NCBI GenBank assembly: GCA_949751835.1
Contig: CATKHK010000049.1
Coordinates: forward strand, 186,001-250,000
DNA from: Blepharisma japonicum
Taxonomy: Eukaryota; Ciliophora; Heterotrichea; Heterotrichida; Blepharismidae
Direction of reading: 5' to 3'
DNA: 64,000 nucleotides
Of the stretch, positions 9,157 through 19,141 are shown piece after piece. A program made the translations under genes and the position numbers. Positions within the stretch are counted from its first letter, which is position 1; the number at the start of each line of letters is the position of its first letter. The notes under the pieces are model-generated. The model did not search any database and was not told the DNA's origin. It saw nothing but the letters and a program-made list of their open reading frames with translations.

Positions 9157-9912
9157 ATGAAAATGAAATCATCACAAATTCTAAAAGCTCCTTTAGAAAG
9201 CATTGCATGAGGACAGAATATTATAAGATCCAAGCTAAAACCTCATACCCGGGCTAAATCTTCATCATATTTTCCAGCATCTTCTATAAATATAGAAGTA
9301 TGTAAGCTTACAAAAGTCGATCATAAAAATGCATCGAAAAGTGAAGTGGATTTTAAAGTCCATGCCCCTGAGATTTTGATACACAATAGGAATGAAATAA
9401 TTCATCCTCTTACTGTTTCTAAAAGTTTTGATACGAGGGAATTGAATGACAACCGTTCTTTAAGAGATCAAAGACCAAGCTCAAGAATGGTTTCTTTAGA
9501 TATACCAAAATTAACTTTTGGATCATCTTCGTCATCATATTCGCCTACTGATAGAAAAATAGAAAATTATTGGCCAAATATCAAAGCTAAGCTAAAAGAA
9601 AAGAGAAAAAAGCCATATTCTGTATACAGAGAAAGACAAAAATGACATAATGAAAAGTTCAACAATATGCTGAATAGTGTAATGAGATGAAAAGAAGAAC
9701 CAAAATTAAGGAAAAATATGAACATTGTGGATTATTTTAATGAGCTAAAAAGCAATTCAAAATCGGTGGCAACTATAAATACTTCTAAAGAACTAAAGCC
9801 AAAGCAGTCTTGAAAAGATAAAATAATGGATGAGTTTGGCAGACAAGAGGCATCGATTAGTATAAGATCTTTTCCTAGAAAATTCAAGCCAAAAAGTTAT
9901 TATGCTTGATAA
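9157..9912 (+). CDS. Disordered basic protein, rejoined across five UGA
   Basis: A 251-residue protein read from ATG 9157, with five in-frame TGA as Trp, ending YYAW then TAA. It is rich in Ser, Lys and Arg with no recognisable domain. The centre holds DIPKLTFGSSSSSYSPTDRK, then a basic stretch AKLKEKRKKPYSVYRERQK. Each TGA lies in ordinary coding sequence and the frame stays open on both sides, so I treat it as one gene. It follows the coiled-coil gene by 74 bases on the same strand. Function unknown; a cytoskeletal or cortical role would fit the composition but is a guess. Confidence 0.65.
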
Positions 9913-10212
9913 GTTGTAAAATATTTGTATAGTGATCAACTTAATTTATTTAAACATCGGCTAAATAGTTTGAATTAATAAAAATAGCAAGCAGTTAGTT
10001 TTATATTATACTTATAGCTTTGATTTGATTTCTAGTACCTCATCAATCTTTAAATTTTGATTATAAAGAAACTAAGATTTAGTTTCTTCAGTACAGTACT
10101 CAATTTCTTTTCTCAATTCTTATTATATTTCAATCTTCTATAAAACATTTAAATTCTTTCAATTTGATATTTATAATAAAATTGCGCCTTTACATTTTGC
10201 ATTTATATTAGC
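9913..10212. other. AT-rich spacer, no gene seen
   Basis: About 300 bases between two plus-strand genes. No open frame or repeat was recognised; it should hold the promoter of the C2H2 gene. Confidence 0.5.
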
Positions 10213-10821
10213 ATGGAAAATACTTTAAAAGCCATAAGAGATCTTCTATTATACTCAAATCATGGGCTTATCGGATATAACGCTGAAAGAGACCTTCCAA
10301 AATATTCTCAAACTCTCACTTCTCATGAAAACTCAGAGCTATTTATTAGAAATAATTCCATAATTGAAATCCAAGATAGCGCAACAACTAGCTCAAATGA
10401 TAATCATAATAACCTTCTATGTTATGAAACCTTGAATTCCAGCATAAATAATAACTCAGAATTCAGTTCTCGCAAAAAAAAATTCAGAAATTCATTAGAA
10501 GAAGACGAAATAGAAAACTCAGCAGAAGTTAGAACTTTAAAAGCAATATGCGAATTATGCCCACAAAGGTTCAAATCCCAAAAAGGCTTAAAAATCCATA
10601 TGAACAAAGTTCATCCAGTCTACCAAAGATCATATTGCAATATATGTGGGAAATATTTCTCAAATGTGGGATCTCTTAATGCTCACAAAAGCCAAGTCCA
10701 CGACAAGTCCAAAAGGGTAACATGTGAAAAATGTGGAAAAGAAGTCTGCAACAAATACAGCTTGGCGCATCATAAGCAGAAAAAGCATCCTATGCCTAAT
10801 ACCTCTGTAAATCATAATTAA
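10213..10821 (+). CDS. C2H2 zinc-finger protein, three fingers
   Basis: A 202-residue protein. The first ~100 residues are polar, Asn/Ser-rich and likely disordered, with a basic patch SSRKKKFRNSLEE that could be a nuclear signal. Three C2H2 fingers follow at about 113-134 (CELC...HMNKVH), 141-162 (CNIC...HKSQVH) and 169-190 (CEKC...HKQKKH), each with the normal spacing and linker. It is probably a nuclear DNA-binding regulator; its targets cannot be read from sequence. It converges on SDHB, with only 39 bases between their stop codons. Confidence 0.85.
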   Translation: MENTLKAIRDLLLYSNHGLIGYNAERDLPKYSQTLTSHENSELFIRNNSIIEIQDSATTSSNDNHNNLLCYETLNSSINNNSEFSSRKKKFRNSLEEDEIENSAEVRTLKAICELCPQRFKSQKGLKIHMNKVHPVYQRSYCNICGKYFSNVGSLNAHKSQVHDKSKRVTCEKCGKEVCNKYSLAHHKQKKHPMPNTSVNHN

Positions 10822-10860
10822 TTCTTTACTAAGATTAGCTTAAATTCATTGAATTTTAAC

Positions 10861-11733
10861 TTAAACTGCCCATTCTGCTTTAGCATGCTCGTACTCTGCA
10901 GCAATCCCTTTCAATTGGTGGATGGCCATCTTAGGATTTAGGCCCTTTGGACAAGTGACGGTGCAGGTTCCAATTTGGTAGCATTTATTCAGCGTATATG
11001 CTCCAGACAGCTTCTCTAAACGTTCAGCAGTGGCTTGGTCTCTTGAATCGATAACCCATCTATAAGCTTGCATAAGGACTGCAGGGCCAAGGTAATGTTG
11101 GTGATTCCACCAGTAAGATGGGCACATAGTAGCACAACAGGCACAGAGGACGCACTCGTAAAGCCCATCGATTTTCTTTCTGTCTTCTTGGGATTGGTAG
11201 TATTCCTTTGTCCCAGGTGGCTTAGCCTCTTTTCTTTTGAGCCAAGGGTCAATTGATTTATATTGGTTATAAAAGTTTGTCATATCCACAACAAGATCTT
11301 TGATGATTGGCATTCTGATGAGTGGCCCAATGGTCATTCTGGTATTTGGAGTGATCTCAGTGATGCAGGCAAGAGAATTCAATCCATTTATATGCATTGA
11401 GCATGATCCACAAATCCCTTCTCTGCATGATCGTCTAAAAGTCAGTGTTGGGTCGATTTCGTTTTTGATTTTTATTAGTGCATCCAAGACCATAGGCCCG
11501 CACTGTTTGGTGTCGATCCAGTATGACTGGACATACGATCCTTTGCCTTGCTCAGGGAGAAAACGATGAATATGGAATTCAGTCATCCTGGTTCTGTCAA
11601 TTTGTGACTCCTCTTGGAACAAGTAAGCTTTATTTCCAGCTCCAAAACCATGAAGCATCATGCGGAAGTCAGAAAGTAAGCCTGGAGCGCCTGAGAAGCT
11701 CCTGCTTACGCTATTGATAGCTGAGATTATCAT
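10861..11733 (-). CDS. SDHB: Succinate dehydrogenase iron-sulfur subunit
   Basis: A 290-residue mitochondrial complex II subunit that carries electrons from succinate oxidation to ubiquinone. The N-terminus ([18 protein letters not shown]) looks like a mitochondrial presequence. The 2Fe-2S site is [21 protein letters not shown]. The 4Fe-4S and 3Fe-4S sites are built from [16 protein letters not shown] and [11 protein letters not shown]. The length is normal for the family. All six tryptophans use TGG, unlike many neighbours. The upstream minus-strand membrane gene ends only a few tens of bases before this start, so the promoter must be very short or lie within that gene. Confidence 0.95.
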   Translation of the reverse strand: MIISAINSVSRSFSGAPGLLSDFRMMLHGFGAGNKAYLFQEESQIDRTRMTEFHIHRFLPEQGKGSYVQSYWIDTKQCGPMVLDALIKIKNEIDPTLTFRRSCREGICGSCSMHINGLNSLACITEITPNTRMTIGPLIRMPIIKDLVVDMTNFYNQYKSIDPWLKRKEAKPPGTKEYYQSQEDRKKIDGLYECVLCACCATMCPSYWWNHQHYLGPAVLMQAYRWVIDSRDQATAERLEKLSGAYTLNKCYQIGTCTVTCPKGLNPKMAIHQLKGIAAEYEHAKAEWAV

Positions 11734-11769
11734 ATTTATTATACGAATTCAATTAAATTTTTTCTTCTC

Positions 11770-12489
11770 TTATTTTCTTGTTAGCCAAGTCAAGCTGATA
11801 CTTGTATTTGTTATCCTGGAAATTTGATATGGCAGACTCAATGCAAGTGTAATTAAGCTTCACTCGCACAATGCTTCGACTACTTCGTTGACTAGAAAAT
11901 TAGAATAAATTGTATAGGCAAAATGCCATTGGAAGCCAGTGATTCCGAAAAGTATATGAATTGCTAACACTGTTTTCTTGCATTTTATTAATCAAAATCT
12001 TTCCGAAAATTCAAGCTGAATGCTTTCAAAAGCATTAAGAACTGAATGAATTCAGTAAGTAAAAGAAAAATACCCAAATAAAGTTAGAAAAGGATGAACT
12101 TTATCTAAAGGCATAAAATAAAGACCATTAACTTCATCGACAACTCCTGTAATTATCATTAAAAAACATCCAGCGATCCCTATGAGATTTGTCAGTCATG
12201 TAAGATAATTAGAAAGTTTTGTTTTTACTGATATAAATAATAGAGGAATCAAGGTAGCATAAAAAGTGATTCCAAATACAATTCACCTGTCGTGGTTTCT
12301 AAAAGTAGCAAGATATGAAATTGTAGGGAAATAGCTTGCACAGCTGAAACTAAAAATACACCCGTACAAGATCCCAGTAAATAAGATGCAAAAAGTAATA
12401 GAGCCAGATATAGCCCAAAAAAGAGGCTCTTTAAGATGAATATTTTTCTTTTCTTTTCCTAACATAGTCGAGCGATTTAAGCTGCTCAT
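11770..12489 (-). CDS. Six-TM protein, DRAM/PGAP2 (Frag1) superfamily
   Basis: A polytopic membrane protein of ~239 residues, read through several TGA as Trp. Visible features: first TM (FWAISGSITFCILFTGILYG), then FPTISYLATFRNHDR, which resembles the FPTIS signature of Frag1/DRAM/Sfk1 proteins, then further TMs and a late VEALCEWSLI like the conserved EW before the last TM. Relatives act in GPI-anchor remodelling or lysosomal/autophagic membranes. The C-terminus is uncertain. This frame ends at 11770 (...TWLTRK), but a second frame from about 11850 reads SAISNFQDNKYKYQLDLANK and runs to 11739. That could mean a 1-base error or an unusual intron; I see no GTA...TAG intron there. Confidence 0.6.
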
Positions 12490-12787
12490 TTAAGTGTGAT
12501 CTATTATGGCATATTTAGAAACAAATAAAATTTTATTTTTCCTGAGATTATGTGTAATAGAAAATTATGAGAGGCAAAAAGGTAAAGGACAGAAGGGTTG
12601 TAAGTTAATTTGAAATTAATTTGTTTTTTTATGGGAGGGAAAGTCCAGTAAAGACTTCAGATATTGCAAGGATATGGTATTGGTGAATTAAAAAATCCTA
12701 CGTCTTATCTTAAAAAAGTCTTTTGGTTTTTTTGAACTGCCAACTGGACATATTTTACAGTGCTGTTCTAGCCTTAATAAAAAATAA
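12490..12787. other. Divergent promoter region
   Basis: Spacer of about 300 bases between the minus-strand membrane gene and the plus-strand CCCH gene. No coding frame seen. It must hold both promoters; no recognisable motif. Confidence 0.5.
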
Positions 12788-13135
12788 ATGTTAGAGTGTG
12801 ATCAAAGAGATCTTCAGAGTCATTTCAAAAAAGAAAGCCCCAAAGCCTTAAAAGAACACAAAGAACAAGACTTTCAAGTGAAATTCAAGACAGAAATTTG
12901 TAAGAACTGGGTAAATGGATTTTGCCCTTTTGGAGAAGCTTGTGCGTTTGCCCATGGTAAAGAAGAACTAAGAGACAAAGTCGGGGTCCGTACAAAAGAA
13001 TGCAAACACTTTTCAGAGCTTGGGTGTTGCACCTATGGTGAAAGATGCCAATTCAAACACACCATTGTATCGAAGCATAGATTACCTATTTTCTTAAGTA
13101 TTTCTATGAGAGGTCAAATTGAAAGTCAAATTTAA
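12788..13135 (+). CDS. Tandem CCCH zinc-finger protein (TIS11-like)
   Basis: A 115-residue protein with two CCCH fingers: CKNWVNGFCPFGEACAFAH (C-x8-C-x5-C-x3-H, the exact tristetraprolin spacing) and CKHFSELGCCTYGERCQFKH. The spacing between fingers is close to that of TIS11/TTP proteins, which bind AU-rich RNA and promote mRNA decay. The segment before finger 1 (KFKTEICKNW) resembles the conserved (R/K)YKTELC lead-in. The protein is little more than the tandem finger with short tails, so decay-factor recruitment regions are absent or unrecognised. Role in mRNA stability is inferred from the family. Confidence 0.85.
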   Translation: MLECDQRDLQSHFKKESPKALKEHKEQDFQVKFKTEICKNWVNGFCPFGEACAFAHGKEELRDKVGVRTKECKHFSELGCCTYGERCQFKHTIVSKHRLPIFLSISMRGQIESQI

Positions 13136-13390
13136 TTAATAAGCGTAACACAATTTTTAATATTTTCTCCAGCGATGATTATTGGCTTAAAAATTTTTTT
13201 AATGAGTGGTTAAGAAAAAACAAAAATCTAGTTGAGGAAATATAAAGCCATAACTAATTATATTTACTCAAAAGTTAATCAATTGCCTAAAAATTTAATC
13301 AATTGTATTAAAATTCTGATTCCCTTATTGCTGTTAATTTGCTTTACTTGAAAAATGTCTTATGCAAAAGGATTCAAACGACTTAAATAA

Positions 13391-13861
13391 ATGGCGACAA
13401 AGAATGGAAAATTTGACTCAAAAAACTTCAACAAAATAGTCGTCGATGACATTGATGGGAGCTCTTCAAGCTCATCAGACGACGAAGGTCCAGAATTACC
13501 AAAAGAACTCAAGCAGGTCCCAAGTACTTATGCTTCTAGTTTCCAGAGGTCAAGAAAATGCACCTGCTCATTAGCTTGTTGGAAAAACTGGCTGATTATT
13601 TTGGGAGCATTCATAATATACTATATATTCCTTGGACTTTTTATGTGGGCGATGATGGAGCCGATGCTTTATGACACTTACACGTGCATGGTAGTATGGG
13701 GATGCATTTGGGTAGCCTTCTGCCTGGCCATTCTCGTTATAATTATTCGGAGACAGCATATACTTAATTTGGAAAGACTTAAACTTGAAGAGGAAGAAAG
13801 ACGTGCAGAAGAAGAAAGACTGAAGCCAATACAAGTTAAACTAGACGAACAAAACCAGTAA
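13391..13861 (+). CDS. Two-TM protein with charged tail
   Basis: A 156-residue protein with no known family. An acidic Ser-rich N-terminus (DIDGSSSSSSDDEGPE) is followed by a Cys/Trp segment (CTCSLACWKNW), TM1 (LIILGAFIIYYIFLGLFMWA), a short loop with DTYTC, TM2 (CIWVAFCLAILVIII), and a C-terminal helix rich in Glu/Arg (LEEEERRAEEERLK), probably a short cytoplasmic coiled coil. The hairpin topology puts both ends on the same side. The Ser-Asp cluster resembles a casein kinase 2 target. Function unknown. Confidence 0.75.
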   Translation: MATKNGKFDSKNFNKIVVDDIDGSSSSSSDDEGPELPKELKQVPSTYASSFQRSRKCTCSLACWKNWLIILGAFIIYYIFLGLFMWAMMEPMLYDTYTCMVVWGCIWVAFCLAILVIIIRRQHILNLERLKLEEEERRAEEERLKPIQVKLDEQNQ

Positions 13862-14079
13862 ATTTTACAAACTTTAGGGCTGATTATGGTTTATTCAGCG
13901 TAATTTTAGCGTAAGTTTTTATAAAATTCTGACTTTGGTCTATTAATTTTAAAATGCTCCTTCACTGGTTTTTTTTAGAAAATTAGTTAAGATTAACTAT
14001 AAATCCAGCGTGTTTTCTTTTTCTTAAGCATCATATTTAGATAGGTTAAAAGAGAGTGGCTTATTTATATTGGAATAAA

Positions 14080-16254
14080 ATGCAAACCAAAGAAACTTAT
14101 AACCTGACCGTGACTACAATGAAAGAACCCATCAGCCCTACACGTCAAATTAAACCAGAGTCTGGCAGTCCTTTATTCCCTAGCAAGCCTTCTTATTCCT
14201 CTCTTAATCCTTACAATCCTGGCGATAAACAAAAAACATTAAGAACTGCCCCTAGAAGACTAGGAGAAATCGATGAAAAAGAGCTCAATGATTTCGAAAA
14301 GTGGCTAGAAACCGAAGAAACAAAGCTTCAGCGTAACGACAGCTACAAAAAAGAAGAACACAAAACTAGGACGAACCGTGCAGTGTCTATTGATGAAAGC
14401 AGGATTTTTAAAGAAAATGATCCTTATATTTACCGCAGAGTTCTATTAAGCAGCATTCCTAATCACCTTAAGCCGCAATATGAACAAGAAGAAACGCTTA
14501 AATCTTGTAGTTGCATAATGGATTTATTAGAAATCAGAGACAAATACATTTACTTTGATAAGGAAATTTTCCAGCACCCACTTGTAAGCACAATTAGAGA
14601 TAAAGGAGCTACTGCGCCTATATATGAAGCTCTTAAGAATGAAAACTTGGTCTTATATATGGAGGATGGGGTTTATAAGTACAAAGTAAATAATGAGCCT
14701 GTTAATATAGGAATTATTTCAGTTAGAGAATTTTACTCAGATTTACAGTTTGTCCTTAGGTCTTCATATGAAGCTCCAAATAAATCTTTCTGCTACACCA
14801 GGCTGAAGCTGCTTCAAATGAAATTCCAAATGCATATGATGTGTAATGCAAATAGAGAAAATATCCATGTAACCTCAAGGCCATCAAAAGACTTTTACAG
14901 CATTACAAAGGTTGATAATCATGTGCATCTTTCTGCTGCAATGAACCAAAAACATTTGTTGAAGTTCATAAAAAGGAAGTTAAAAACTGAGCCAGACACA
15001 ATTGTAACCTCTGATAATGGCCAAGAATTAACTTTAAAACAAGTATTTGATGCACTTGGGATTAGGCCAGAATCACTAACAGTGGATGTGCTTAATTGTT
15101 ATGCTGATAAAAATACTTTTCATAGGTTTGATAGATTCAATAATAAATACAACCCTATTGGTCAAGCAATTTTAAGGGAAATTTTCTTGCAGACTGATAA
15201 CTATTTTGGTGGGAAATTTTTTGCTGAAATTGTGAAAGAGCTGATTAATGAGCTGGAGATTGGAAAATATGTATTGGCGGAATATAGACTTTCGTTATAT
15301 GGAAGAAGCTATGATGACTGGCAGAATTTGTCACATTGGTTTGTGACCTATAATATGAAATCTAATTGCGTGAAGTACTTAATTCAAATAGCGAGGCTTT
15401 ATAAAGCATATAAGGAGGCTGGAGATATAGAATCATTCCAAGAAATGCTAAGAAATCTTTTTGAGCCTATTATAAAAGCAACACTTGAGCCAGAAGCATA
15501 CCCTGAAATTGCTGAAACACTAACCCAAGTGGTTGGTTTTGACACAATTGACAATGAAAACAAAATCGAAAAAGTGACCAGCTACAGCAATTACAAAGTA
15601 ATAATCCCAGAAGACTGGAAAGCATCAGATAATCCTCCATATAGTTACTTCAACTACTACATATACGCAAATATAGTCTCTATAAATCACCTTAGAAGAG
15701 CAAGAGGTATGAACACCTTTTCCTTTAGACCTCATTGTGGAGAAGCTGGTAGCGGTGACCATCTTGCAACTGCCTATCTAATAGCCCATTCAATAAACCA
15801 TGGAATTGAGCTCAAAAAGTCCCCTGTGCTCCAATATCTATATTACCTCAAGCAGATCGGACTATCAGTTTCTCCTCTGTCTAACAATAAGCTTGTAATG
15901 AAATTCCTAAACAACCCTTTCCAAAGCTTCTTTGCAAAAGGCCTCAATGTTGCCTTATCAACTGATGACCCCTTAATGATCCATTTAACCAGAGAGCCGC
16001 TGCTTGAAGAATACAATGTAGTCACACAAGCTCTTGACATGACTGTAGTCGACATGTGTGAAATTGCAAGAAACAGTGTTTTACAAAGTGGATTTAGCCT
16101 TGACGACAAGAAAAGATGGCTAGGAAAAGACTTCCAGGACGGTTGGCCTAACTCCTACGACCCTCACAAGTCAAATGTGTCATGGATCAGATTTTCTTAC
16201 AGATTTGAGTGTTTCCAAGAAGAAATGGACTATATTTCTCGTCACATTGAATAA
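14080..16254 (+). CDS. AMPD: AMP deaminase
   Basis: A 724-residue cytosolic enzyme converting AMP to IMP and ammonia in the purine nucleotide cycle. Signatures: zinc-binding VDNHVHLSAAMNQKHLLKFI, later FRPHCGEAGSGDHLATAYL, and the family motif SLSTDDPLMIHLTREPLLEEY with its catalytic Asp pair. The length is typical. The N-terminal ~110 residues are variable and charged, as in other eukaryotic AMPDs, where this part is regulatory. ATG 14080 is chosen; an in-frame GTG 24 bases upstream is unlikely to start. All tryptophans use TGG and no intron is seen. Confidence 0.95.
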   Translation: MQTKETYNLTVTTMKEPISPTRQIKPESGSPLFPSKPSYSSLNPYNPGDKQKTLRTAPRRLGEIDEKELNDFEKWLETEETKLQRNDSYKKEEHKTRTNRAVSIDESRIFKENDPYIYRRVLLSSIPNHLKPQYEQEETLKSCSCIMDLLEIRDKYIYFDKEIFQHPLVSTIRDKGATAPIYEALKNENLVLYMEDGVYKYKVNNEPVNIGIISVREFYSDLQFVLRSSYEAPNKSFCYTRLKLLQMKFQMHMMCNANRENIHVTSRPSKDFYSITKVDNHVHLSAAMNQKHLLKFIKRKLKTEPDTIVTSDNGQELTLKQVFDALGIRPESLTVDVLNCYADKNTFHRFDRFNNKYNPIGQAILREIFLQTDNYFGGKFFAEIVKELINELEIGKYVLAEYRLSLYGRSYDDWQNLSHWFVTYNMKSNCVKYLIQIARLYKAYKEAGDIESFQEMLRNLFEPIIKATLEPEAYPEIAETLTQVVGFDTIDNENKIEKVTSYSNYKVIIPEDWKASDNPPYSYFNYYIYANIVSINHLRRARGMNTFSFRPHCGEAGSGDHLATAYLIAHSINHGIELKKSPVLQYLYYLKQIGLSVSPLSNNKLVMKFLNNPFQSFFAKGLNVALSTDDPLMIHLTREPLLEEYNVVTQALDMTVVDMCEIARNSVLQSGFSLDDKKRWLGKDFQDGWPNSYDPHKSNVSWIRFSYRFECFQEEMDYISRHIE

Positions 16255-16391
16255 TTTTGTCTATCTTAATTGACAATTTGCGAATTAAATGGTTTTAATA
16301 ATATTCTATATTTCTCTATTAAAGGAATTTAATTGAAGCCCACCCTTTTCTTCTACCAGATTTTGAAATTAATGAAATATATTTATAAGAA

Positions 16392-17129
16392 ATGTATCAT
16401 CATAAAAGATTCAATTCCCACACTTCCACACTAACCCCCAGCTCTCAGCTTGAAAATTCAGACGCTGAAAGGCCTGACTCAGACAGACACCAACTTGACG
16501 ACTCCACTGCTATAAATCGAGACGAAAACGTCAGCAGCCTCAGCTTTGAATTTGGCTCTGAAGACTTAGGACTGTCCTTAAAAAGCATTTTTCCAGCTAC
16601 CTGCCATTTAACTGCAAGTGGCAGGAAAAAACATAGAAGGGTCCTATCTCACCCAGTAGGACTTTTCCCCACGAATTTATTTAACTGCAAAAAATCGATC
16701 TCGAAAAAAACCAAGCTACATGTAGAAAACTTAATGCTGCCAGTTGACTGTGACTCAAAGCAGATAATTATATCAGAAATCGACGATTTAGAATATACGG
16801 AATTTAATGCCAGCAAGCTTAAAACAGATATCATTACTTCTGAGATGACAACTAAAAACCCGAAAGAAAGCACATTGGATGGAAAAAATGAAGAAAAAAG
16901 TCCAGAAGGACTGCCTGTGGTTGGATTTTTGCCCTGCACTCTTTTTTGCAATAACTGCCAGTTAGATGTGCATACTGTTGTTGAAATACAAAATAGGACG
17001 GCGTTCCCTATATCGATTTTAGAAGCCCTGAGCTCACTGGTAGAGTGCTGCCGAGGGTCTATGTGGATAAACCAAATGAGATACCACAGGTGCTCGAATT
17101 GCAATTCAATATTAGCAAGAAGCACTTAG
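16392..17129 (+). CDS. LITAF-like zinc-ribbon protein
   Basis: A 245-residue protein. The first ~175 residues are low-complexity and polar (Ser, Asp, Thr), probably disordered. The last ~65 residues have a CNNC pair after VGFLPCTLF, a central stretch ISILEALSSLVECC, and an HRCSNC pair near the end. This is the layout of LITAF domains: split CxxC/HxCxxC zinc ribbon around a membrane-touching amphipathic segment. LITAF proteins sit on endosomal membranes. The hydrophobic stretch is weaker here than in animal LITAF, so the match is tentative. It converges with the minus-strand kinase, 38 bases apart. Confidence 0.55.
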   Translation: MYHHKRFNSHTSTLTPSSQLENSDAERPDSDRHQLDDSTAINRDENVSSLSFEFGSEDLGLSLKSIFPATCHLTASGRKKHRRVLSHPVGLFPTNLFNCKKSISKKTKLHVENLMLPVDCDSKQIIISEIDDLEYTEFNASKLKTDIITSEMTTKNPKESTLDGKNEEKSPEGLPVVGFLPCTLFCNNCQLDVHTVVEIQNRTAFPISILEALSSLVECCRGSMWINQMRYHRCSNCNSILARST

Positions 17130-17167
17130 CATAAGTAACGATATTTAATGTATTTATAACAACTTAA

Positions 17168-18082
17168 TTAACCCAATCTGCAGTCAAACCACTTATGATT
17201 CAAGGCTTCTTTTGCTGTAATCCTTTCTGCTGGATCTAGTTTTAAACAGCTAGATATTAATTCAGTCAGACCTGTATCTTTGTACTTCTTCCACCATCTA
17301 GGGTTAAAAGGAATCTCTTGTCCTGGATTCCACTTAAGCACATATGGAGCAAATCCAACAGTTAAAGTATGCAAAATCAGCCCAAAGCACCACATGTCAA
17401 CTGCAGGGGTTATCCAAGCTCCACTCCTGACTTCTGGAGGGATATACTTATCAGTTCCACATTTCTGATCAATAATAACCCCTCCTTCTTCACCGAACCT
17501 TCTGGAAAGCCCAAAATCTCCGATTTTGACAAGTGGATATTCATTGCTCTGAGTCACAGGTTTTACCATTAAATTTGCTGGCTTCATATCTAAATGGATA
17601 ATTTGGTTATCATGAAGATATTCTAGACCTTTTAATATATCATAAGTAAAAGACTTTAGCTTGTCTATTCCTCCGTCTGATTTAGAGTTAAAAGGTCTGT
17701 TATTCACTTCAATTTTTTCAGTGAAATAATCGTGTCTTGGGATATATTCCATTACAAACAGAAATTCGTCGTTTGTTTCACAGCCATCGTAGAGCTGAAC
17801 AATATTTGGGTGGTTTAAGGATCTATGGATTTCAAGCTCTCTTTTGGCTGAGTCATTTTGTGCTTCAGTAAATAATAACTTTTTGTCAAGCCTTTTAATT
17901 ATTACTGGAGTGTCCGTAATTGTGTCATTATAAAGTTCAACTGTTGTAGCACTCCCAAAAGACTTGTAAATTTGTTTGGTTAGTGTAAGTTGAGGGTTTA
18001 TGATCAAGCCATCTTCGGAGTCAATAATACAATGATGTTTGGCAGAATTTTGTAAATTAGTTCCATTTGCTTCTTCGACCAT
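17168..18082 (-). CDS. Serine/threonine protein kinase
   Basis: About 304 residues and essentially one kinase domain. Seen in order: a Gly-loop region (KQIYKSFGSATTVELYND) with few glycines, Lys in PVIIKRLDKK, the catalytic loop IHLDMKPANLMV (HLD in place of HRD), DFG in KIGDFGLSRRFGEEGG, YIPPEVRSG in place of APE, and DMWCFGLILHTL. The HLD change keeps the catalytic Asp and the Lys after it, so activity is plausible. The poor Gly loop may lower ATP affinity. I choose the second Met (VEEANGTN follows) over one 45 bases upstream, because the extra residues look like AT-rich 5' UTR. Family uncertain. Confidence 0.8.
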   Translation of the reverse strand: MVEEANGTNLQNSAKHHCIIDSEDGLIINPQLTLTKQIYKSFGSATTVELYNDTITDTPVIIKRLDKKLLFTEAQNDSAKRELEIHRSLNHPNIVQLYDGCETNDEFLFVMEYIPRHDYFTEKIEVNNRPFNSKSDGGIDKLKSFTYDILKGLEYLHDNQIIHLDMKPANLMVKPVTQSNEYPLVKIGDFGLSRRFGEEGGVIIDQKCGTDKYIPPEVRSGAWITPAVDMWCFGLILHTLTVGFAPYVLKWNPGQEIPFNPRWWKKYKDTGLTELISSCLKLDPAERITAKEALNHKWFDCRLG

Positions 18083-18283
18083 ATATATGCTAAATATAAA
18101 ATAAGTAGTTTTATATGATTTTACCACTTAGAAAGCTGCAAAAATTCACTAAAATTTCAAATTAAAATTTTTTTGCTTTACTTAGTTGAAGAAATAATTA
18201 AATGAGTTTTTAAAGGTTCTAAAATAATTTTTGCCTTTTATCATCCTTAAAAGAGCGATATATTTTGACGAATTTCTTAAAAG

Positions 18284-18604
18284 CTACGCCATTATCATCT
18301 CGAATCCCAAAATTCCATTAAATTGGTTGTTGAATAAAAATGCCTGATATCTAAGTTGAACATTAAATCTGAATAAATCTTTTGGAATTGAGCGTTTGGT
18401 GGCCAAATATTGAAATTCTCCACTTAGAATTGAAGATTGGCCTAATTGTAGACTAAGCCTTAATAAAAAAATATTGGAAGAAACCATAGTAACCGACCGG
18501 TTTAATGTCTTAATCCCTTTGAAGGTTTCGAAACTTATCTCAAATCTAAATTTAACTGACTTGTCTAAGAAAACAGTTATTGTAAATTTCAGTCTTTTTA
18601 ACAT
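18284..18604 (-). CDS. Possible small ORF, 106 codons
   Basis: An open frame from ATG 18604 to TAG, head to head with the Myb gene only 18 bases away. The translation alternates polar and hydrophobic residues (SLQLGQSSILSGEFQYLATK, FRFNVQLRYQAFLFNNQ), which hints at beta strands, but I recognise no family. It has no TGA even though UGA is a sense codon here. The near overlap with the Myb promoter argues against it; the open length argues for it. Confidence 0.3.
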   Translation of the reverse strand: MLKRLKFTITVFLDKSVKFRFEISFETFKGIKTLNRSVTMVSSNIFLLRLSLQLGQSSILSGEFQYLATKRSIPKDLFRFNVQLRYQAFLFNNQFNGILGFEMIMA

Positions 18605-18622
18605 GAAATCCCATAATTAAAC

Positions 18623-19141
18623 ATGAACCATGAATTAAACGACTCCGCAACGCTTGGGAAAAGACCAGGCCGTTGGACTCATGAAGAGCATCAACGCTTC
18701 TTAAAAGCTATAGAATTGTATGGCAAGAACTGGAAAAAAGTTGAAGAGCATGTCGTGACCAGGACTGGAGCCCAGATCCGATCGCATGCCCAGAAATACT
18801 TTATCAAAATTGAGAAGCATGGAGCCACCAAAGTCCAGCCTCAAGTAGTTACCAAGCCGAACCTTCAGCCTAACCTGCATTTACAATTTTACTGCAAGTA
18901 CATGCAGATGATGCAGTATAGCGCTTATGTGAAGTATATGGCGGAGATGAGTAAATCAATAAATCCTCACCAAAACAACCCTTCAAGAAACAGTGACCTA
19001 TTTTGCAGCCCTCAGCCAGTGGCTGCTTATAGCAACTCTTACAGTCACTTGCGGAATTCTCCTGAGAAGATTTCCTGTGACATGAGTGCTTTTGTTCCAA
19101 TAACTTGCGGAGAGCCTGAAAAGCGGCAAAAACAAGAATAA
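18623..19141 (+). CDS. SHAQKYF-class single-Myb protein
   Basis: A 172-residue protein with one Myb/SANT repeat at about residues 14-60: GRWTHEEHQRFLKAIELYG, NWKKVEEHVVTRTGAQIRSH, then AQKYF, giving the SHAQKYF signature. In plants this class (CCA1/LHY/REVEILLE types) binds DNA as a single-repeat regulator; such proteins also occur in amoebae and ciliates. The rest is polar with Gln, Asn and Pro, and ends in a basic KRQKQE. It is probably a nuclear transcription factor. No intron and no TGA. Confidence 0.9.
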   Translation: MNHELNDSATLGKRPGRWTHEEHQRFLKAIELYGKNWKKVEEHVVTRTGAQIRSHAQKYFIKIEKHGATKVQPQVVTKPNLQPNLHLQFYCKYMQMMQYSAYVKYMAEMSKSINPHQNNPSRNSDLFCSPQPVAAYSNSYSHLRNSPEKISCDMSAFVPITCGEPEKRQKQE

